A stretch of DNA of 64,000 nt from assembly GCA_020634795.1 (NCBI GenBank), contig JACKAZ010000005.1, positions 246,975 through 310,974 on the forward strand, in the 5' to 3' direction. Source of the DNA: Ardenticatenales bacterium (GTDB taxonomy: Bacteria; Chloroflexota; Anaerolineae; Ardenticatenales; Ardenticatenaceae). Position numbers and translations under genes: made by a program. Shown in pieces: positions 59,071 through 64,000 of this stretch. Within the stretch, counting starts at the first letter, position 1. Each line of letters begins with the position of its first letter. The notes beneath the pieces are model-generated. The model ran no database searches. It saw only the letters and a program-made list of their open reading frames with translations, and was not told where the DNA came from.

Positions 59071-60516
59071 ATGCCAGAGATCGACCTTCTCGCTACCCTC
59101 GCCAACGGTTTGCCCTCGGTTGACAGTCCCCCTCGAAAGATCATCATTGTCGGTGCAGGTATGGCGGGTCTGACCGCCGCCCTGCTACTGAAGGAGGCCG
59201 GTCACTCGGTCACCTTGCTCGAAGCGCAGAATCGCCTTGGCGGTCGCATCTTCACCTATCGCGGCTTTGCCGACGGCATGTACGGCGAATTTGGTGCGAT
59301 GCGCTTTCCCCGCGCCCACACTTTGGCCCAGCACCTCATCCAAGAGCGCTTCAAGCTCGCCACCAAGCCCTTTGGCATGGTCGACGAAGATACGTTGATT
59401 TTCGTCAATGGGCAGTTGGTGCGGCGGGAGACCTTCTCCCACAGCAGCTTCGAATTCAATCTGCCCGAGAGTGAACGGAATATCTTGCCGCTCGACCTGC
59501 TCAAAAAGATCGTGCAGCCGCTGGTCGACACGATGGAAGCCGACGACGGCTGGCAGCGGCTGATCGACCGTTACGACGGCTATTCGGTGATCGGTTATCT
59601 GCGCGAACGGGGGTTGAGCAACGAAGCGCTCAGCATGATCGGCCCGCTGCTCAACCTCGAAGGGCGCTACCATTTTTCGCTGGTTGAATGGTTTTCCCAC
59701 TTTTACGATGATGTCTTTGGCGATCTGCTCTACATCGAGGCCGGCGCCGACAGTTTGCCCAACGCCTTCGACCCAATCATCGGCGATACCGTACGCTACG
59801 GGGCCGAAGTTTGCGCCATCCACCAGTCGAACGACGGCGTGCGGGTGGAGTTCCGCGATCCGCTGGGCAACCGCCACCACCTCGACGGCGACGAAGTGAT
59901 CGTCACCGTGCCGTTCATTCTGCTGCGTCACATGGAAATCAGCGGCTTGGACCCGATGAAGTGGTACGCGATTCGCAACGTCTATTACGGGCGGGCGCAC
60001 AAGATTTTCATGCAGTTCAGTGAACGATGGTGGGAGAAGCACTACGCGATCTCCCACGGGGTCACCGTGACCGATCTGGCGATTCGCAATGTGGTCTACA
60101 CCCCTGCCGGCCAGAACGGCAACGACGATCGGGGTGTGATCATCGCCTCCTATGCGTGGGGGCAGGATAGCATGGCCTACAGCATGTTGAGCGAAGAACA
60201 GCGGCTGCAGCAGGCGCTGGAAGATCTGGCGAAGATCCACCCTGAAGCCAAAGAGACGTTCGAGTTTGGCATCAGCCACGACTGGGGGCTGGACCCCTAC
60301 GCTGGGGGCATCGGCCCGCTCTTCCGCCCGCACGAGATGGGCAGCCATTTCTACGACAACATCGCCCGCCCCGTGGAGCGCGTCTGGTTTGCGAACGACG
60401 GCTGCGACCGCCGCCATCGTCGCTGGATCGAGGCGGCCATCGCGGCTGCGGTGAAGAACGCCTACGCATTACACAGTGGGATGCGCAACGCGCTGCCGGA
60501 GGCGGCGCACGCCTAA
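59071..60516 (+). CDS. FAD-dependent amine oxidase
   Basis: The protein has 481 residues. KIIIVGAGMAGLTAALLLKEAGHSVTLLEAQNRLGGRI (residues about 23-60) is the FAD motif with the GG doublet of flavin monoamine oxidases, and YGEFGAMRFPRAHTL is the substrate-side block of L-amino acid oxidases. The end VWFANDGCDRRHRRWIEAAIAAAVKNAYAL is the C-terminal FAD loop. The normal GExxS-like residues are replaced by NDGCD. It oxidises an amine or amino acid to the imine, releasing hydrogen peroxide. There is no signal peptide, so it is cytoplasmic. The substrate is unknown. Confidence 0.85.
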   Translation: MPEIDLLATLANGLPSVDSPPRKIIIVGAGMAGLTAALLLKEAGHSVTLLEAQNRLGGRIFTYRGFADGMYGEFGAMRFPRAHTLAQHLIQERFKLATKPFGMVDEDTLIFVNGQLVRRETFSHSSFEFNLPESERNILPLDLLKKIVQPLVDTMEADDGWQRLIDRYDGYSVIGYLRERGLSNEALSMIGPLLNLEGRYHFSLVEWFSHFYDDVFGDLLYIEAGADSLPNAFDPIIGDTVRYGAEVCAIHQSNDGVRVEFRDPLGNRHHLDGDEVIVTVPFILLRHMEISGLDPMKWYAIRNVYYGRAHKIFMQFSERWWEKHYAISHGVTVTDLAIRNVVYTPAGQNGNDDRGVIIASYAWGQDSMAYSMLSEEQRLQQALEDLAKIHPEAKETFEFGISHDWGLDPYAGGIGPLFRPHEMGSHFYDNIARPVERVWFANDGCDRRHRRWIEAAIAAAVKNAYALHSGMRNALPEAAHA

Positions 60517-60732
60517 CCTTGCCGGGATGAGCATTTCACTTTACTATTGAGAACTGTCCCTAACTACGCCACCACCTTGCCACCTGCCGATTGGCGAGCG
60601 ATCACGAGGGCGCTGCCTGAGAGGGCATCACCCCTCGTCTGTTCGTTGTCAGATCAATCGTCACGGTTCGTTCATAGACCAATGATTTTCCACTCTCCCG
60701 CCGTCCGGGCACACAGTAAGGAGCTGTGCAAC

Positions 60733-62388
60733 ATGAAGATCACGCCACTTCGTTTCGCGCTCATGGCGATGCTGCTCGTCGCGTTCATGACAGCCTGTGG
60801 GGGGGGTGCCCAGCCCGCCCCCGCCACCACCACCCCCGAAGCGCCCTCCTCCCTCTCCCGTTCCACCGAGGAATCCGAGATCGCGGTCGAACCGACTACC
60901 GGAGCGGAGCCAACCGATGAACCGGAAGCGACGGCGGAGTCGAGCGATCCGCTCCTTGTCAATAATGTGCAGGACGTGAAATCGGCGGTCGTGCAGATTG
61001 TGGCCGAAGGGTCGTTCACTGACGCGCAAGTGGGCGAACAGCTCAACGTGGCGGGCAGTGGCAGCGGCTTCATCATCGATCCGTCGGGCATCGCGGTCAC
61101 GAACAACCACGTGGTGACCGGCGCGGCCCTGCTCCGCGTTTACGTGGCGGGCGAATCGACCCCCCGCAACGCCCGCGTGCTGGGGGTCTCCGAATGTTCC
61201 GACCTCGCCGTGATCGACATCGAGGGCGACGACTTCCCCTATGTCGAATGGATCGATGAGCCGGTCGAGGTCGGGTTGGATGTCTATGCGGCGGGCTTTC
61301 CGCTCGGCGATCCGGAGTTCACCTTGACGCGGGGCATCATCTCGAAGGCCAACGCCAACGGTGAATCGAGCTGGGCCTCGCTGGATTCGGTGCTGGAACA
61401 TGATGCCACCATCAATCCGGGCAATTCCGGTGGGCCGCTGGTGACGGACGCGGGCAAGGTGGTGGGGGTAAACTATGCGTCGAGTGGGGACACCAACCAG
61501 TACTACGCCATCAACGATAAGGATGCCCAGGGCATCATCGACCAGTTGCGCGAAGGGAGCGATGTCAGCTCCATCGGCATTAACGGCACGGCCGTATCCG
61601 ATGAAGTCAACAGCCTCTATGGGATATGGGTCGCCTCGGTGCAATCCGGCTCGCCCGCCGACCGTGCGGGCATCAGTCCGGGCGATATCATCACGCGGCT
61701 GGAGAACTTTGTGTTGGCGACGGATGGTACCATGGCCGACTACTGCGATATCCTCCGCAGCCATAGTGAAGAGGATATCATGCGGGTCGAAGTGCTGCGC
61801 TACGACAGCCAGCAGGTGCTGGAGGGGCAATTGAACGGCGAGCCACTGGTGGTGACTACCGACTTCTCGCAAGCGCTGGTAGACGAAGTCGATCCTTCGG
61901 ACGACAGTGCGCCCGCCTACGAATACACCGCAATTTCGGACGATTCCGGTGTGCTGCAAGTCGAGGTCCCGACGAGTTGGAACGATATCGACGGTTCGGC
62001 CTGGGTGGCCGACGATGGGACAGAGCTGGGGCCAGCGATCACCGCCGCCCCGGATATCGAAAGTTATAGCAACACATGGAATACGCCCGGGATGGAGTTT
62101 GTGGCGCTGACCTCCCTTGACAGCGAAATGTCCATCGACGAACTGCTCTCTTTCTTTGACTATGCCGATCAGTGCAACAACGGGGGGCGCTACGATTACG
62201 AAGACCCGCTCTATACCGGTCAGTACGATGTTTGGGAGGCGTGTGGCGGCTCGGATACGATCTTGGTGGTGCTCGCGACCCAGCCAGCGGATGGCAGTTT
62301 CTACAGCGTGGTGGTGGTGCAGGCCGTCACGGATGCGGATCTGGAGGCACTCGACCAGATTCTGAACACGTTCATCGTCGCTCAATAA
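60733..62388 (+). CDS. HtrA-like serine protease lipoprotein with PDZ domain
   Basis: ATG at 60733 (AAGGAGCTGTGCAAC upstream); 551 residues. Signal peptide ends FMTAC: Cys22 lipidated, then an acidic Ser/Thr/Glu linker (30-75). Trypsin-like domain with catalytic His126 (TNNHVVTG), Asp157 (CSDLAVIDI) and Ser232 (INPGNSGGPLV). PDZ domain at about 285-380 (IWVASVQSGSPADRAGISPGDIITRL). A further ~150-residue C-terminal domain (VPTSWNDIDGSAWVADDG) is unfamiliar. It acts outside the membrane in quality control or processing. Monocistronic, with its own terminator. Confidence 0.9.
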   Translation: MKITPLRFALMAMLLVAFMTACGGGAQPAPATTTPEAPSSLSRSTEESEIAVEPTTGAEPTDEPEATAESSDPLLVNNVQDVKSAVVQIVAEGSFTDAQVGEQLNVAGSGSGFIIDPSGIAVTNNHVVTGAALLRVYVAGESTPRNARVLGVSECSDLAVIDIEGDDFPYVEWIDEPVEVGLDVYAAGFPLGDPEFTLTRGIISKANANGESSWASLDSVLEHDATINPGNSGGPLVTDAGKVVGVNYASSGDTNQYYAINDKDAQGIIDQLREGSDVSSIGINGTAVSDEVNSLYGIWVASVQSGSPADRAGISPGDIITRLENFVLATDGTMADYCDILRSHSEEDIMRVEVLRYDSQQVLEGQLNGEPLVVTTDFSQALVDEVDPSDDSAPAYEYTAISDDSGVLQVEVPTSWNDIDGSAWVADDGTELGPAITAAPDIESYSNTWNTPGMEFVALTSLDSEMSIDELLSFFDYADQCNNGGRYDYEDPLYTGQYDVWEACGGSDTILVVLATQPADGSFYSVVVVQAVTDADLEALDQILNTFIVAQ

Positions 62389-62411
62389 CCCGCCCGAAGC
62401 CGCAGATCCCG

Positions 62412-62442
62412 AAGCGCCCGCAAAGACGGGCGCTTTTGCTTT
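62412..62442 (+). terminator. Rho-independent terminator of the HtrA-like gene
   Basis: AAGCGCCCG-CAAAGA-CGGGCGCTT (nine pairs, 62412-62435), followed by TTGCTTTG. It lies 24 bp after the stop codon. Confidence 0.8.
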
Positions 62443-62621
62443 GAATCGTCGGGGAATACGCGACGAGTGGGGAGAGACGGCGGAGTGAGAGGCGCATGGC
62501 ACTCAAGGTGGCCAGCCCGGCAACCATGATGCATTGCCAACGCCACGCAACGCGAAGCGGTTGGAGGGGGATTCCACTTTCTTGGTGGTGCAACGCTTGC
62601 CGTGCGCTGTAGCGGCCCAAC

Positions 62622-62659
62622 TTGACTTTCCCTTAGTATCATCGTAAAATTGCGATAAA
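62622..62659 (+). promoter_or_regulatory. arsR promoter with overlapping operator
   Basis: TTGACT (62622-62627), a 17-bp spacer and TAAAAT (62645-62650). The sequence TCATCGTAAAATTGCGATAAA (62639-62659, given here as its half-sites ATCGTA and TGCGAT with four bases between) overlaps the -10. It resembles the perfect palindrome before arsM, so it should be the ArsR site. Binding would block RNA polymerase until arsenite is present. Confidence 0.65.
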
Positions 62660-62684
62660 GTTCACCGCTACCCCGCAGGTCACC

Positions 62685-62999
62685 ATGGTATCTACACCGC
62701 TTACCACCGATGAAGCGCGCCTCATCCGCCTCTTCAAAGCGCTGTCAAACCCCGTCCGTTACCGGATGGTTCGTTTCATGGTGGCTCAGCCGCAATGCAT
62801 CACCGGCGACATCGTCAACGAGGCGGGCTTGGCCCAGTCGACGGTGAGCCAACATCTGAAAGTCTTGCGGGATGCGGGGCTGGTGCGCGGCGAAATCGAT
62901 GGCCCGGCGATGAGCTATTGCCTTGATCTGGACACCTTGAACTGGTTCGCCGAGCAAGTCAATGCCGTTACCGAGGAGTTCCGGCGCCTCTGCTGTTAG
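62685..62999 (+). CDS. arsR: ArsR-family metalloregulator
   Basis: The protein has 104 residues. Winged helix: LFKALSNPVRYRMVRFMV, DIVNEAGLAQSTVSQHLKVLRDAGLVRGEIDG. Cys38, Cys79 and the C-terminal Cys103-Cys104 pair could bind As(III); the classical ELCVCDL box is missing, and a single Cys38 (QCITGDIV) is in its place. It represses its own promoter and probably arsM, with operator half-site ATCGTA. arsM follows after 78 bp, with a second operator between. Confidence 0.85.
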   Translation: MVSTPLTTDEARLIRLFKALSNPVRYRMVRFMVAQPQCITGDIVNEAGLAQSTVSQHLKVLRDAGLVRGEIDGPAMSYCLDLDTLNWFAEQVNAVTEEFRRLCC

Positions 63000-63022
63000 A
63001 GTCGTCGACTTTTTTTACCCAC

Positions 63023-63046
63023 CTTCATCGTATTATTACGATGAAG
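63023..63046 (+). promoter_or_regulatory. Second ArsR operator before arsM
   Basis: CTTCATCGTA and its inverse are separated by TTAT (24-bp perfect palindrome). It matches the site in the arsR promoter (ATCGTA-N4-TxCGAT). A TATTAT (63031-63036) in its centre may be a -10, with no clear -35. Confidence 0.7.
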
Positions 63047-63077
63047 AGCCAAGCGTATTAAGCACAGGAGGTTTCCA

Positions 63078-63932
63078 ATGGACCAACAAACGATCACGGA
63101 CGCGGTGCGCATGCGTTACAGCGGGATTGCCGCACAACTTCTGGCCGACGGCGCGGCGGAGCGCTGCTGCGACGGGCCTTGCTGTTGCGATGCCGATGCG
63201 TTGGAGGGGGATCGCATCTCGGAAGGGTTGTATGCTGAAGAGGAGGTCGAGGGGCTTCCGCTGAAAGTGAGCCTAGCCTCGTTGGGATGTGGCAACCCCA
63301 CAGCGCTCGCCGAGCTGGCCCCGGGCGAACGGGTGTTAGATTTGGGGAGTGGGGGCGGGATCGACGTGCTCTTGTCCGCCCGACGGGTCGGCCCGACGGG
63401 GATCGCCTACGGCGTGGACATGACGGATGAAATGTTGACGCTGGCGCGCCAAAACGCGGCAGCGGCAGGGGTGACGAACGCGATCTTTCTGAAGGGGGAT
63501 ATCGCCGACATTCCGCTGCCGGATGGCAGTGTGGATTTGATCATCTCGAACTGCGTCATCAATCTGGCCGCCGAAAAGGAGGTGGTGCTGCAGGAGGCGT
63601 TCCGTGTGCTGCGCCCAGGGGGTCGTTTCGCTGTCTCCGACATCGTGATACATGGGGGTTTGCCCGCGATGATCGCGGACGAAGCCGCGATGCGCCGCGA
63701 TCTTTCCTCGTGGGCGGGCTGCATCGCCGGGGCGTTGAGTGACAGTGAGTTCCGCGACGGTCTCGCCAACGCGGGCTTCACGGATATTTCGTTGGAGATC
63801 ACGCGGCGCTACAGCATCGACGATATGCCCACGGCCCTGCCCGCGGCCTTTGCCGCGCTGTCACCCGCTGCCGCAGCGGAGGTGGTTGGTCGCTTCGCAG
63901 CCACCTTTGTGCGGGCACGCAAGCCGGTCTGA
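63078..63932 (+). CDS. arsM: Arsenite S-adenosylmethionine methyltransferase
   Basis: ATG at 63078 after AGGAGGTTTCCA; 284 residues. Motif I VLDLGSGGGID (87-97). The catalytic cysteines match those of algal ArsM: Cys71 (SLGCGNP), Cys159 (SNCVINL) and Cys215 (WAGCIAG). The N-terminal CCDGPCCCDAD (30-40) adds five more cysteines, probably an extra As(III) binder. It methylates arsenite stepwise, making volatile or less harmful products. It is paired with arsR. Confidence 0.92.
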   Translation: MDQQTITDAVRMRYSGIAAQLLADGAAERCCDGPCCCDADALEGDRISEGLYAEEEVEGLPLKVSLASLGCGNPTALAELAPGERVLDLGSGGGIDVLLSARRVGPTGIAYGVDMTDEMLTLARQNAAAAGVTNAIFLKGDIADIPLPDGSVDLIISNCVINLAAEKEVVLQEAFRVLRPGGRFAVSDIVIHGGLPAMIADEAAMRRDLSSWAGCIAGALSDSEFRDGLANAGFTDISLEITRRYSIDDMPTALPAAFAALSPAAAAEVVGRFAATFVRARKPV

Positions 63933-64000
63933 GCGCGCAGCTTTAGTCCCCCTCGAACAGGCAGTTAGGCAATCTCCTCCCCCATAAAGGTCCCCCGGTA

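Overview
The window is about 61-63% GC with dense, mostly well-behaved bacterial coding. The gene content points to a member of the Chloroflexota (Anaerolineae/Caldilineae-like). The signs are lipoprotein ABC binding proteins with long acidic linkers, a DUF3090-SCO1664 pair otherwise typical of Actinobacteria, a UvrC-like half protein, an AftB-like GT-C enzyme, and intergenic spaces full of GAACGCAGAAC-type and TTCGCTCAGGGCAAGC-type dispersed repeats. This placement is an inference from gene families. There is no rRNA in the window and I recognised no tRNA.

Layout. 1-3.3 kb: the end of pyrE, then a tandem pair of paralogous lipoproteins, the first broken by two frameshifts. 3.5-7.1 kb: a LOG-family hydrolase, a thioredoxin-reductase-like flavoprotein without its redox cysteines, and a THUMP-like methyltransferase. 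7.3-8.25 kb: a 6S RNA candidate with its own promoter and terminator, a repeat array, and a possible small RNA. 8.3-14 kb (minus strand): BON-MscS channel, HDAC-like deacetylase, SH3 protein, DUF2085 protein, class I glutamine amidotransferase, DUF1028 protein. 14-17.1 kb: a McrB-like AAA ATPase between two inverted repeat arrays, with a duplicated scrap of the DUF1028 gene at the outer edge. 17.2-28.8 kb: a VOC protein, then a complete branched-chain amino acid ABC importer (livKHMGF), then a peptide-type binding protein and two DppBC-type permeases without ATPases. 29-39.5 kb: UvrC-like protein, DinB, GT2, Gfo/Idh oxidoreductase, TatA, AsnS, Rieske protein, RNase H-like exonuclease, DUF3090 and SCO1664 proteins. 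39.7-48 kb: AftB-like transferase, threonine synthase, PP2C phosphatase, a PAP2 phosphatase between a second pair of inverted repeat arrays, and two GT4 glycosyltransferases. 48-64 kb: FG-GAP protein, DUF92 protein, CoaE, SMR transporter, GNAT, GuaA, a PstS-like lipoprotein, an amine oxidase, an HtrA-like lipoprotein protease, and an arsR-arsM detoxification operon with visible operators.

The most striking item is the peptide-type binding protein at 24734-26620. Its segments appear in circularly permuted order: the canonical N-terminal block (ending around FHDG...NDVV and the SGAFEYW segment) lies at the C-terminus, behind what is normally the end of the protein. The second is the repeat architecture. 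Arrays with an ~81-bp unit are capped by a 9-bp-period tract, and they enclose single genes (McrB-like, PAP2) in inverted orientation, in one case with a duplicated neighbouring gene start.

How genes work together: livK-F form one importer, with a terminator hairpin after livK that should favour the binding protein over the permeases. The permuted binding protein with DppB/DppC forms an importer that must borrow ATPases. arsR and arsM sense and methylate arsenite. The two GT4 genes are translationally coupled and probably act on a surface polysaccharide. CoaE, GuaA, AsnS, threonine synthase and PyrE are housekeeping.
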